Assembly (NCBI GenBank): GCA_031395645.1
Contig: JANNJM010000040.1
Span: 1-64,000 of the forward strand
Direction: 5' to 3'
Length of the DNA stretch: 64,000 nt
DNA from: SHZI01 sp031395645
GTDB lineage: Bacteria > Pseudomonadota > Gammaproteobacteria > Steroidobacterales > GCA-2729495
Position numbers and translations under genes: made by a program. Below the pieces are notes generated by a model. The model saw only the letters and a list, made by a program, of their open reading frames with translations, had not been told where the DNA came from and searched no databases. Shown piece by piece: positions 42,176 through 50,742 of the stretch. Within the stretch, counting starts at the first letter, position 1. Every line of letters begins with the position of its first letter.

Positions 42176-43335
42176 CCCCGCACCGCTTTCAGATCGGCCT
42201 TCTCGTCGTCCTTGGCCTCGGCGTACTTCTTGCCGTCCACCAGCGGAATCGCATCCAGCACCCAGCCCTTGGTCTGGCGGCGCGCGGGACTCGGAATGGC
42301 GTAGGCCACGCGACTGGCAGTACGTTCGACCTCATCGAGGTCGATCTTCCAGCCCCTGGATGCCCACTCCTTCTGCTTCGCCCGGTAGTCGAGGATCACC
42401 GAATCGGAAGGCACCATGAACTCCTTCGTGTTCTTGTCCGGAGTCATGGCCGGACGCAGGTTTTCGATGATCTTGATGTCCTGATTGGCAACGTACTGGT
42501 TGCGCTCGATGACGTAGGCATCCGTCTTTTCCTCGAGGGAGAAATTGCGGGCGCAGACCAGGTAGAGATGGGTGGTCTTGTCGTCGATCGGCCGCTCGTA
42601 CAGATACTGGTGGATAAAGAAGTTCGGGCCCGGATGGATGTAGGTCCACACGTGGTTAGTCCCGTGGTAGCCGGTGCCGGCCTCCAGCTTGCCTTCGCCC
42701 GGACGGTACTTCTTGAGGTCACCCTGCAGCGGCGGCGCCTCGAACGTGTGCCAGAACCCCTTGCCCCAGACACCACCGTCCTCAATGCGCATGTCGCCGA
42801 TGTTGTAGATATCTTCGCGCTCGCCACTGAAGCCGTGCGTGTCGTGCACGTACTCGTTGTGCGCAGGATCCACGCCGTTCTCGATGGAGCGCTCGTAGTA
42901 CCCGTTGATCTGGAAGTGTTGCAGGGTGGTCCGCCAGCCCGGCTGCTCCCACTCCTTCACCGCAAGGATCGGCGGGCGCTCGCCCTCCCCCAGATCGCCC
43001 AGGAAGGCGAAGATCACACCGTAACGCTCGTCCACCGGGTACGCATCGATACGGGTGCGACCGGGAATGCTCGCGCTCGAGCCCAGGGAAGGAATCTTCT
43101 TACAGTTGCCTTCGCCGTCGAACTGCCAGCCGTGATAGGGGCACTGGATGCAATCACCCTTGATCTTGCCCCCGGCGAGGGAGCCGCCCCGGTGCGTGCA
43201 GGTGTTGGCGAGGCAATGCGCCGTGCCCTGGGTGTCCCGAAACATCACAAAATCCTGGCCGAGTGCCCGCACCTTCCGCGGGGTGTCGGTCAGTTCGGCC
43301 GAGGCGGCCATCGGGTACCAGAAATTGATATACAT
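42172..43335 (-). CDS. Rieske non-haem iron oxygenase, catalytic subunit (module 1)
   Basis: The 387-residue Rieske oxygenase has a [2Fe-2S] site CTHRGGSLAGG plus CPYHGW and a mononuclear iron site in NGVDPAHNEYVH, preceded by a long catalytic domain. It should hydroxylate or cleave an aromatic or other ring, using electrons from a reductase not encoded in this window. ATG 43335 (MYINFWYP) is chosen because the paralogue at 56594-57742 begins the same way. It is followed by the Tat-exported SDR (CTGA overlap) and preceded by an MFS transporter and a hydrolase, which together suggest uptake and breakdown of one substrate. Confidence 0.94.
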   Translation of the reverse strand: MYINFWYPMAASAELTDTPRKVRALGQDFVMFRDTQGTAHCLANTCTHRGGSLAGGKIKGDCIQCPYHGWQFDGEGNCKKIPSLGSSASIPGRTRIDAYPVDERYGVIFAFLGDLGEGERPPILAVKEWEQPGWRTTLQHFQINGYYERSIENGVDPAHNEYVHDTHGFSGEREDIYNIGDMRIEDGGVWGKGFWHTFEAPPLQGDLKKYRPGEGKLEAGTGYHGTNHVWTYIHPGPNFFIHQYLYERPIDDKTTHLYLVCARNFSLEEKTDAYVIERNQYVANQDIKIIENLRPAMTPDKNTKEFMVPSDSVILDYRAKQKEWASRGWKIDLDEVERTASRVAYAIPSPARRQTKGWVLDAIPLVDGKKYAEAKDDEKADLKAVRG

Positions 43336-43412
43336 GGGCAGGATGCCAGTGTTGTAACTGACCGGAACTATAGGCTGACGCGCGGCAACCGCCAAGCGCC
43401 GGGCGAGTCTGA

Positions 43413-44606
43413 TCAGCTGGTGGACTGAACTCCCGCAGCACGGGACCGCAGGCCCCTGATGACGGCTATGCAGGGCAACATAAGCAGTGCCGCCGCGAAC
43501 AGCGGCGCGTCCCGGCTGAGGCCCGCCACGCCCAGCAGGGCGATCATGCCGGGGCCTAAGGCGCGACCCAGCCAGCTCGCTGTGTTAAAGGTCCCGAGCA
43601 CCAGGCCCCGCTCCGAGTCCCCCGCCTGCTTAGACACCAGGCTGTTCATGGTCGTCATGTACAGCGCGCTGCCCAGGGTCGTGAAGGTGATGCCGAAGAG
43701 CATCACGCCCCACAACAGCGACTGAGTCATCACGAGCAGGCCGACGACGTAGGACGTCAGCCCGGCAATAAGGAGGCGCTTCTCGCCGAAGCGCTTCACC
43801 AGCGGCCCGACGAGCACTCCCTGGGCCGTCACTACCAGCACCGCCAGGTAGGTAAACGACAGCCCGATCTCCCGCGGGCCCCAGCCAAAACGGTCACCTG
43901 CCCAAAACGGGAAGTTGGTTTCGAAGGCGGCCATGGCCAGGTAGGCTAAGAACCCCACCGCGAGCAGCTGTCCCAGCACGGGCCGCTGCACCACCTGCCT
44001 GAACGCGCTGACACCACCGGTGGCGTCACCGTCCTGCCGGGCGACCGCGCGCTTGGCCGGTGGCAGGCTTTCCTTCAAAAAGAAAAACGCCCCGATGATC
44101 GCGAGGAGGCAGACCAACGCCGCAGCGAGGCCCGGCCACAGCAGCGTGGCCGAGGCCGCGTCCTTACCCCCAAGCAAACCACCGATAAGAGGGCCCACGA
44201 TGAAGCCCGTCGAAAGTGCCGCGCCGACGGTGCCCAGCGTCTTGGCGCGCTGTTCCGGCGGGGAAATATCCGCCGCATAGGCCATGGCCACCGGAATGTT
44301 GCCGCCCATGAGGCCGGTGAGCAGGCGGCCAAACGACAGCACGTAGGCGTCCGGCGCGAAGGCGCAGATCAGGTGGCCGACCATGCCTCCGGCGATGCTG
44401 CCTATGAGCAGCGGCCGACGTCCAAAGCGATCACTGTAGCGGCCCCAGAACGGCGTCGCGATGAACTGCCCGATGGCATAGAGGCCAAGCACGATCGGCC
44501 CGGCCCAGTGCGGTACACCCAGGTTCTCGGCCACGAAGGGAAAACCGGGCAGGATCAGGCCGAAGCCCATGCCGGACAGGAGAATCGTGACGAGGAGAAC
44601 CGGCAT
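43413..44606 (-). CDS. MFS transporter
   Basis: The 397-residue major-facilitator transporter has about 12 membrane helices. The loop 2-3 motif is PFWGRYSDRFGRRPLL and the helix-4 region is RLLTGLMGGNIPVAMAYAADI. It resembles drug/metabolite:H+ antiporters of the TetA/MdtG type. It lies between the lipoprotein hydrolase (3-base gap) and the Rieske oxygenase (77-base gap) on the same strand, so it probably moves the module's substrate or a product. Confidence 0.92.
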   Translation of the reverse strand: MPVLLVTILLSGMGFGLILPGFPFVAENLGVPHWAGPIVLGLYAIGQFIATPFWGRYSDRFGRRPLLIGSIAGGMVGHLICAFAPDAYVLSFGRLLTGLMGGNIPVAMAYAADISPPEQRAKTLGTVGAALSTGFIVGPLIGGLLGGKDAASATLLWPGLAAALVCLLAIIGAFFFLKESLPPAKRAVARQDGDATGGVSAFRQVVQRPVLGQLLAVGFLAYLAMAAFETNFPFWAGDRFGWGPREIGLSFTYLAVLVVTAQGVLVGPLVKRFGEKRLLIAGLTSYVVGLLVMTQSLLWGVMLFGITFTTLGSALYMTTMNSLVSKQAGDSERGLVLGTFNTASWLGRALGPGMIALLGVAGLSRDAPLFAAALLMLPCIAVIRGLRSRAAGVQSTS

Positions 44607-44609
44607 CCG

Positions 44610-45584
44610 TTACTTTCTGGCGAAGCGGGCACGGCCCGCGGTGCGTGCAGGGATGTCGGCGGTCGTGAGGAAGCGGAGCGCCCGGGGGTCCTGTTTCACG
44701 TAGGCATCGAGGAAAGCGAGGGTCAGGGCGGCGTCGATGGCGGCGCCACCCGGATCGTCGTCGCCGCCGCGGTCAGGGCGGCAAATCAGCCCCCCCAGGT
44801 AGTGATCGCCATTCTCCAGCACCACGCTGTACTTGTTGCCAGCCGGCGCCAGTGTGTACGGCGACATCCGCCACTCCCACGGGTGGATGGTGGGGCCTCC
44901 CGTGTTGCCCACGTCCTGCGTGCCGCCGGTGGCGATGAGCGGCAGCGTCAACCCGCTGAAGGCGTCCGGGGCCATCATCTCGTCCATCTGCCCCACGCCG
45001 CTCATGATCACGGCACCGCGAATCCGTTCGTCAAGGTACTGGCGCCGCGTGCCATCGGCGGCCCTGACCCACAGACCTGCCTTGGCCATGGCGATGACGG
45101 CACCAAAGGAGTGCCCCGCCACGGCGAGCCGGTCGGTAGCAAGGTCGCCCGGGATACCCGCCGCGGCCGCCACCTCGTCCAGGTGCCCGAAGATGTAGTT
45201 CAGGTCGGCGATGCGGGTCTCCACGAGTCCGCCCATCTGGTCGGGCCTTAAGGGTGGCTGGACGTTGGGGGAGTCGGGGTGGTCCGGCAGGACGACCACA
45301 TAACCGTGGGCCACCCACTGATCCGTGATCGCGGCATAGAGCTGGGGGTAGCAGAAAGCCCCGTGGGAGAACACCACCACCGGAAAGCGACCGGTTGCTT
45401 CCGGGTAGGCGACCCGCAGGCGGATATCCCGCGGCTGGGCCGGGTCGCGGACTATCAGGTTGTCCGCGTGCCCAACTGCGTACGACCCGGACCCCGCGCC
45501 GTAGAGGCCGGCGCCCGCGCAGGCCGCGAGCAATGGCAGGCACAGGAGCAGCAGCACGATACGTCCGCTTCGGAACAGCAACAC
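44610..45584 (-). CDS. Lipoprotein alpha/beta hydrolase (PAF-acetylhydrolase/dienelactone hydrolase-like)
   Basis: The 324-residue product has a signal peptide with the lipobox LAAC (residues 18-21). The hydrolase domain carries VVVFSHGAFCYPQL (oxyanion), VVVLPDHPDSPN, the nucleophile elbow VAGHSFGAV and a late His in GDHYLGGL. It resembles platelet-activating-factor acetylhydrolase-like bacterial enzymes and would act on an ester in the periplasm or at the outer membrane. GTG 45584 has GGAG 5 bases upstream. It is the first gene of the five-gene minus-strand Rieske module, divergent from the amidohydrolase gene. Confidence 0.9.
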   Translation of the reverse strand: MLLFRSGRIVLLLLCLPLLAACAGAGLYGAGSGSYAVGHADNLIVRDPAQPRDIRLRVAYPEATGRFPVVVFSHGAFCYPQLYAAITDQWVAHGYVVVLPDHPDSPNVQPPLRPDQMGGLVETRIADLNYIFGHLDEVAAAAGIPGDLATDRLAVAGHSFGAVIAMAKAGLWVRAADGTRRQYLDERIRGAVIMSGVGQMDEMMAPDAFSGLTLPLIATGGTQDVGNTGGPTIHPWEWRMSPYTLAPAGNKYSVVLENGDHYLGGLICRPDRGGDDDPGGAAIDAALTLAFLDAYVKQDPRALRFLTTADIPARTAGRARFARK

Positions 45585-45720
45585 TGGGTCTCCGGGAGGA
45601 ATGCTGCCGCGATGCTAACCCATGGCCACGCCGTGGCACTGGCAGAAGTCAAGATGCGACCCCGGCGTGGATGCGCTACTGTCTCTCCACCCCGCCATCG
45701 CCCGCCACGGAGATCCGTTC

Positions 45721-47223
45721 ATGGCCCGCAAGCACAACGAGTCGCGATTTGATCCGCAGGGCACGCGCCTGCCCATCAAGCTGGACACCACGACGAACGG
45801 CGAATTCGCACCGCGCCCACTGGAACGCCACAGCGTCCTCGCCAATCAGCTGGCCAGCGAACAGGTCGGGATCAACGCCCGGCGGCTGGGCTTGAGCCGC
45901 CGCAACTTTGTCACCACAACCGCCGGGGCCGCGACCACGCTCCTGGCCTTCAACGAGGCGCACGCGGCGCTCGGCCGCACGGGCAGCTTCTACGAAATTC
46001 CGCAACTCGCGGCCCTGGACGTGGCGGCGGCAGACGCGTCGCTCGCGAAGCGCGAGTTCATTTTCGATATCCAGGGCCACCACGTAAACGCGCTCGAGCA
46101 CTGGAAGGCGCCGGACATGCTCACAGCCACCGGCCTCAAGTTCATGCCGCAGTCCAGGTGCGCTTACCTGGACCCCAGATCGGAGTACGGGCATCTCAAG
46201 TGCTTCACCAGTCAGGCATTCGTGAAGGAGATGTTCTTAGACAGCGACACGGATATGGCGGTGCTCACCTTTACCCCGACATCCTTCGAGGACATGCCCC
46301 TGACGCAGGACGAGGCGGAAGCGACCAGGGAAATGGTGGCGGCGCTTGACGGCAGCCGCCGGCTGCTCGTGCACGGCCGCGTCGTGCCGAATCTCCCCGG
46401 CGATATCGCGCGAATGCCGGAGCTTGCCGAAAAGTGGCAGGTTGCGGCCTGGAAAACTTATACGCAGGCCGACCCCGCCGGCGAGACGGGCTGGTGGCTG
46501 GACGACGAGGAGCATGGCGGCCGGCTCATCGAGATGGCCCGCAAGACCGGCGTTAAGACGATCTGCATCCACAAGGGCGTGCCACTGCCGACGCCATTCA
46601 TGACCGGCAAGAACCGCCAGTTCGGCGGCTGCGGCGACGTGGGCAAGGCCGCGCGCCAGAACCCCGACATCAACTTCATCATCTATCACTCCGGCTACGA
46701 CCTGAAAAACCGCGGGCTGGAATTCGTTCCCGGCAAGCACGAGATCGGCATCGACTCGCTCGTCCAGTCACTGCTGGACAACGGCGTCAAGCCGAACAGC
46801 AACGTGTACGCCGAACTCGGCACCACCTGGCGCTACCTGATGAAGGACCCCAACGAGGCAGCCCATGCGCTGGGCAAGCTATGCAGGTACGTGGGTGAGA
46901 ATAACGTCGTGTGGGGCACCGACTCCATCTGGTACGGCTCCCCACAAGACCAGATCCTGGCCTTCAGGACCTTCCAGATCAGCGCGGAGTATCAGGAAAA
47001 GTTCGGCTACCCGGCCATCACTGCGGAACTGCGCGCGAAAATCTTCGGCCTGAACGCGCTCAAGCCTTACGGGCTCGACACGACGGACATCCGCAAGAGT
47101 TTCCTCGCAGACACCATGCAGAAGGAAAAGGCGCGAAATGCGGAGCAGCCGGACCCGACCTTTACGACCTATGGGCCGCGGACGCGACGGGAATTCTTCG
47201 CGCTCTTGAAGGCCGGCGGCTGA
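45721..47223 (+). CDS. Tat-exported amidohydrolase-2 family protein
   Basis: The 500-residue product has a long n-region of about 58 residues, then a twin-arginine motif LSRRNFVTTTAG (59-69) and a hydrophobic stretch ending AHA near 83. The mature part is a metal-dependent TIM-barrel amidohydrolase-2-like domain with FDIQGHHVNALEHW, ICIHKGVP, IIYHSGYDL and VVWGTDSIWYGSP. Members often act as decarboxylases or hydrolases on aromatic-derived acids. It is divergent from the Rieske module by 136 bases, which suggests a shared substrate. A REP-like element follows five bases after its stop. Confidence 0.87.
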   Translation: MARKHNESRFDPQGTRLPIKLDTTTNGEFAPRPLERHSVLANQLASEQVGINARRLGLSRRNFVTTTAGAATTLLAFNEAHAALGRTGSFYEIPQLAALDVAAADASLAKREFIFDIQGHHVNALEHWKAPDMLTATGLKFMPQSRCAYLDPRSEYGHLKCFTSQAFVKEMFLDSDTDMAVLTFTPTSFEDMPLTQDEAEATREMVAALDGSRRLLVHGRVVPNLPGDIARMPELAEKWQVAAWKTYTQADPAGETGWWLDDEEHGGRLIEMARKTGVKTICIHKGVPLPTPFMTGKNRQFGGCGDVGKAARQNPDINFIIYHSGYDLKNRGLEFVPGKHEIGIDSLVQSLLDNGVKPNSNVYAELGTTWRYLMKDPNEAAHALGKLCRYVGENNVVWGTDSIWYGSPQDQILAFRTFQISAEYQEKFGYPAITAELRAKIFGLNALKPYGLDTTDIRKSFLADTMQKEKARNAEQPDPTFTTYGPRTRREFFALLKAGG

Positions 47224-47227
47224 GGAC

Positions 47228-47250
47228 TCGCGCCTGAAGGCGCTCCTACA
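47228..47250. repeat. REP-like element in the NhaA 5' end
   Basis: TCGCGCCTGAAGGCGCTCC followed by TACA is a standard copy of the window-wide repeat. It is read in frame with nhaA as SRLKALLH, directly followed by the conserved NhaA segment SEAAGG. A GAGG at 47222-47225 lies 8 bases before the CTG in the repeat. Confidence 0.88.
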
Positions 47251-48403
47251 CTCGGAGGCCGCCGGCGGTGTCGTGCTGCTGGTCGCGGCCGGGCTGGCCC
47301 TTGCCTGGGCAAACTCGCCCTGGACGGCCAGCTACTACGCGCTGTGGCACCTCGGTACGCAAATTCCCGGTACGGCATCGCGGCTGGATCTGCATTTTCT
47401 GATCAACGACGGCCTGATGACCCTGTTTTTCTTCGTCGTCGGCCTGGAAGTCCGGCGGGAACTGCACGACGGGACGCTGGCAGATCGTCGGCAGGCCGCT
47501 TTGCCGCTGATCGCGGCGCTTGGCGGCGTGCTGCTGCCGGCGGCGATTTACCTCATCTGGAACCGTGATCCGGCCGCGGTACCGGGCTGGGCGGTACCCA
47601 CGGCCACCGACATCGCCTTTGCCGTTGGCGTGCTGGCCCTGCTCGGCAAGCGCGTGGCGCCAGGATTGCGCATCCTGCTGCTGGCGCTCGCGATCATCGA
47701 CGATATCTCAGCCATCCTGATCATTGCTTTCGCCTACTCGGACGGCATCGCGCTGACTGGCCTCGGCTTAAGCGTCGTTGGGATAGCCGCGATACCCGGC
47801 CTGCAGCGCCTCGGGGTCTGGCGGCCGCTGGCTTACGTGATCCCGGCCACCGTGATCTGGCTCGGCCTGCTGCAGGCGGGCATTCACCCGGCGGTGAGCG
47901 GCGTGATTGTGGGATTGCTGACGCCCGCTGTGCCGAACCGCGCTCCCAGCGCCACCGATGACCCGCGGGCGCCGACCGTCTGGCTGCAGGAACGGCTGCA
48001 CGGCTGGAGCACCTTGCTCGTCATGCCATTGTTTGCCCTGGCGAACGCGGGCGTCCGCATCGATGGCAATCCGCTCGCTACGGAGCTTGCTCAGGGTGTA
48101 TTCGCCGGCGTGGTGCTCGGTCTCGTGCTGGGCAAGCCCGTCGGCATCCTGGCGGCCAGCTGGGTGGCAGAGCGTCTCGGTCTGATCAAACTCCCTGACG
48201 GCGTAACCTGGCCCGGCTTCGCCGTGATCGGGTGCCTCGCCGGCATCGGCTTCACGATGTCGATCTTCATCGGCAATCTGGGTTTTGCAGCGGGCGCGCT
48301 GCTCGACGCCGTTAAACTCGGCGTGCTCGCGGCATCGGCGGTGGCGGCGGGGCTGGGGCTACTGCTGGGGACGCTTTTGCTCAGGCCAGCGGGTCGCGCC
48401 TGA
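47234..48403 (+). CDS. nhaA: Na+/H+ antiporter NhaA
   Basis: NhaA exports sodium in exchange for protons and supports salt and pH tolerance. The product has the signature helices, with ATDIAFAVGVLALLG, the transport aspartates in ALAIIDDISAILI, and GIGFTMSIFIGNLGF near the end. The first canonical start, GTG 47273, lies after the conserved N-terminal LHSEAAGG. That segment is in frame only if translation begins upstream, for example at CTG 47234 inside a REP-like element (389 residues, GAGG 8 bases upstream). GTG 47273 (376 residues) is the conservative choice. The stop TGA at 48401 also lies in a REP-like copy. Confidence 0.9.
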   Translation: MKALLHSEAAGGVVLLVAAGLALAWANSPWTASYYALWHLGTQIPGTASRLDLHFLINDGLMTLFFFVVGLEVRRELHDGTLADRRQAALPLIAALGGVLLPAAIYLIWNRDPAAVPGWAVPTATDIAFAVGVLALLGKRVAPGLRILLLALAIIDDISAILIIAFAYSDGIALTGLGLSVVGIAAIPGLQRLGVWRPLAYVIPATVIWLGLLQAGIHPAVSGVIVGLLTPAVPNRAPSATDDPRAPTVWLQERLHGWSTLLVMPLFALANAGVRIDGNPLATELAQGVFAGVVLGLVLGKPVGILAASWVAERLGLIKLPDGVTWPGFAVIGCLAGIGFTMSIFIGNLGFAAGALLDAVKLGVLAASAVAAGLGLLLGTLLLRPAGRA

Positions 48404-48415
48404 AGGCGCTCCTGC
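48394..48415. repeat. REP-like element carrying the nhaA stop codon
   Basis: TCGCGCCTGAAGGCGCTCC followed by TGC is a copy in the same orientation as that at 47228. The internal TGA (48401-48403) ends nhaA, so the last codons (GRA) are repeat-derived. It lies in the 34-base convergent interval with the TonB-receptor gene and may terminate both. Confidence 0.88.
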
Positions 48416-48437
48416 GGAAACTCCGGGGTGGCGGCTA

Positions 48438-50726
48438 TCAAAACTGCCACGACACGCCAAGCGATGGGAGTAGCGGCAGGCTTTGGGTCCGATCGAGGAC
48501 GAAGACGTCGGTGTCGCCAACGTCGATGTCGTACTCAACACAGCAATCGTTCCTGCGATTGAGTGCGTTCGAGAGCTCCAGGAACACCGAGACCAGGCCC
48601 ACACGGGTCTGGAAGCGGCGGGCCGCGCGCAGGTCGAGTGTGGCGTAGTTGCCAAGCCGTTCCCCATTGCGGGGGCCCGTCGTTACAAGGTTTTCCGGGC
48701 CATCGTCTTCAATGGCGGCCAGCGTCGTCGGCCAGCCGTTGCGGTAGGTGGCCGCGGCACTGAGATCCCAGCGCTCCGAACTCCACAGCAAGCCAGCGCT
48801 GAACGCATTGCTCTGGTCCCAGGTACGGCGAAACTCGACGCCGGCAATTTCATCCCGCACGTCCGACCAGGTGTAGCTTGCCCACCAGTCCAGGCGAGCC
48901 GCATCGCGCGACCGGATGGAAACCTCGATGCCCCGGGCAGTCGCGCCGTCGGCCGCAACGCGGATACGATCGGGCTTCAGTTCCGGCAGCAGCGCGAAGG
49001 AATTCAACAGGTTCTCGTAGCGATCGCGGGGATTGCGGTAGTTCTTCGTGTAGGCCTCCAGGCGGCCGGCCACGGCCGGGCCGAGCGCCTGCTCGATACC
49101 CAGCACGAGCTGATCGGCGCGTTCCGGCTTCGCGAAGGTCGTCTCACCGTCGCTGACGGCAAGTTCATCGATCCCCTGGGACTGCCAGTACCGCCCCCAG
49201 CTGGCCCGCAACCGGGTCTCCTCGGTCAGCTGATACAGCAGGCTCACTCTGGGGCTCAGCTCACCGGCGCTGCCGACCAGCGTGGAGCGGTCCCAGCGCA
49301 TCCCCAGTTCGGTGGTCCAGTCGCCCGACAGGGCCACCCGCGCATTCAGGTGAGCAGAGTAGTACTCGCCCTCCGGCGCCACGGAGATGGTCCGCGACCT
49401 GAACTCCTCGGTCGGCGCGCCCGGTGTGTCGAACAACACGTCGAATGCCACCTCGTCCGTGTAGTCGTAACGGCCATGGGAGTGGCGGAACTCGCCTCCG
49501 AAATCGAGGCGATGCCCGCCCTGGACGGCAAGCGACCATTGCGTGGAGAGCCCGACGATCCCGGCCGAGCGGCGGTCGTTGAGATTGCCGGAGGAAAGGC
49601 CTGGCTGGTCGGCGGTGCCAGCGCGACGCACCGTGAGATCCGCGTAGGAGAACAGGGTGAAGCCCTCTAGAACTTCTGTCGGCCTGGCGTCCGCCCGCAG
49701 CCAGAGGTAACTGTCGTGGTAGGTGGCAGTCGCCTCCTCTTCGCGGTCAGTGTCGAACACGCGGATATTGTCGTCAAAGATCAGCGCATTGGCCGACAGC
49801 CTGAACTGTTCCGTGAACGCCCACGACACCTTCCCGTGCAGATCCGAGTAGCGGGGTTCGCCCACTTTCTGGCCGGCGAGGTCGAGTACGAGGTCGAGGT
49901 TTCCGCGCCGGGCGGAGACGAGCCAGGTGCCCTGCCCCTCGTTCCAGCCGTCCGAGATCAGGCCGGAGACGTTGAACAGGCTGATGGCGAGGGCGCGGTA
50001 AGCGGTGCCCGGTGGCTCGAAGGCCTCGATGTCGATGACGCCGCTGAGTCGATCACCGTAGGTCGCGGGAAAGGCGCCGGTGTAGACCTCGAGCCCCTCG
50101 ATCACCGCCGGATCAATTGAACTGAAGATCGACTGGAAGTCTTTCAGGTGGAATGGATTAAACAGGCGCAGATCGTCGAAGGTCACCAGCGTCTCATCCG
50201 TCGCGCCGCCCCGGACGTTGGTCTTGGCCGAAAGGCCATTGATGGCGGTACCCGGCAGCCGGCCGATGGCACGTAACGGGTCGTCGCCAAGATCCGGCAA
50301 CCGCTCCAGATCCGTGTTGGCCAGGGTGGCGACCGGCAGGACGGGTTCGCGCTGCAGCTCGTAGCGACTGGTGGTGACGAAGAGTTCGGGAAGCACCGTG
50401 AGGCTGGCGGGAACTGTGCTGCTGGCTGCGGCCGCGCTAGCTGCAGACGCAGACCTGACGACCAGAATACTGCCGTAGGGACCCGCCCGGACGCTTAGAC
50501 CATAGGGCTGCAGCGCCTCACCGAGACGAACGACGGGCGTCGTACCAGCCGGTTCATCCCGGACCGGCATGCCGGATCGGACCAGCCCCGAACTATAGAG
50601 CACGGGCAGTCCGTCCCGTCGCAGGCCCTCAATGACGGCCTCGAGCTCCCTGCCCTGCCAGCTGTCAGCAAAGGCAGCCGATACAGCTACTAGCAATGCG
50701 AGCGCCGATGCGGTCCGGAGCAACAT
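48438..50726 (-). CDS. TonB-dependent receptor with N-terminal signalling domain
   Basis: The 762-residue outer-membrane transducer has a signal peptide (to AFA, about 20), an STN-like signalling domain (about 25-90; LEAVIEGLRRDGLPVLYSSG), a linker, a plug domain (DLERLPDLGDDPLRAIGRLPG and NVRGGATDETLVTFDDL) and a beta-barrel ending in a C-terminal Phe (SWQF). It should import a ligand with TonB energy and signal to the adjacent FecR and ECF sigma factor. The ligand is unknown; no siderophore genes are nearby. GTG 50759 is an alternative start. It is downstream of fecR-like and sigma genes in one operon. Confidence 0.9.
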   Translation of the reverse strand: MLLRTASALALLVAVSAAFADSWQGRELEAVIEGLRRDGLPVLYSSGLVRSGMPVRDEPAGTTPVVRLGEALQPYGLSVRAGPYGSILVVRSASAASAAAASSTVPASLTVLPELFVTTSRYELQREPVLPVATLANTDLERLPDLGDDPLRAIGRLPGTAINGLSAKTNVRGGATDETLVTFDDLRLFNPFHLKDFQSIFSSIDPAVIEGLEVYTGAFPATYGDRLSGVIDIEAFEPPGTAYRALAISLFNVSGLISDGWNEGQGTWLVSARRGNLDLVLDLAGQKVGEPRYSDLHGKVSWAFTEQFRLSANALIFDDNIRVFDTDREEEATATYHDSYLWLRADARPTEVLEGFTLFSYADLTVRRAGTADQPGLSSGNLNDRRSAGIVGLSTQWSLAVQGGHRLDFGGEFRHSHGRYDYTDEVAFDVLFDTPGAPTEEFRSRTISVAPEGEYYSAHLNARVALSGDWTTELGMRWDRSTLVGSAGELSPRVSLLYQLTEETRLRASWGRYWQSQGIDELAVSDGETTFAKPERADQLVLGIEQALGPAVAGRLEAYTKNYRNPRDRYENLLNSFALLPELKPDRIRVAADGATARGIEVSIRSRDAARLDWWASYTWSDVRDEIAGVEFRRTWDQSNAFSAGLLWSSERWDLSAAATYRNGWPTTLAAIEDDGPENLVTTGPRNGERLGNYATLDLRAARRFQTRVGLVSVFLELSNALNRRNDCCVEYDIDVGDTDVFVLDRTQSLPLLPSLGVSWQF

Positions 50727-50742
50727 CAGGACGGGCCGGCGC

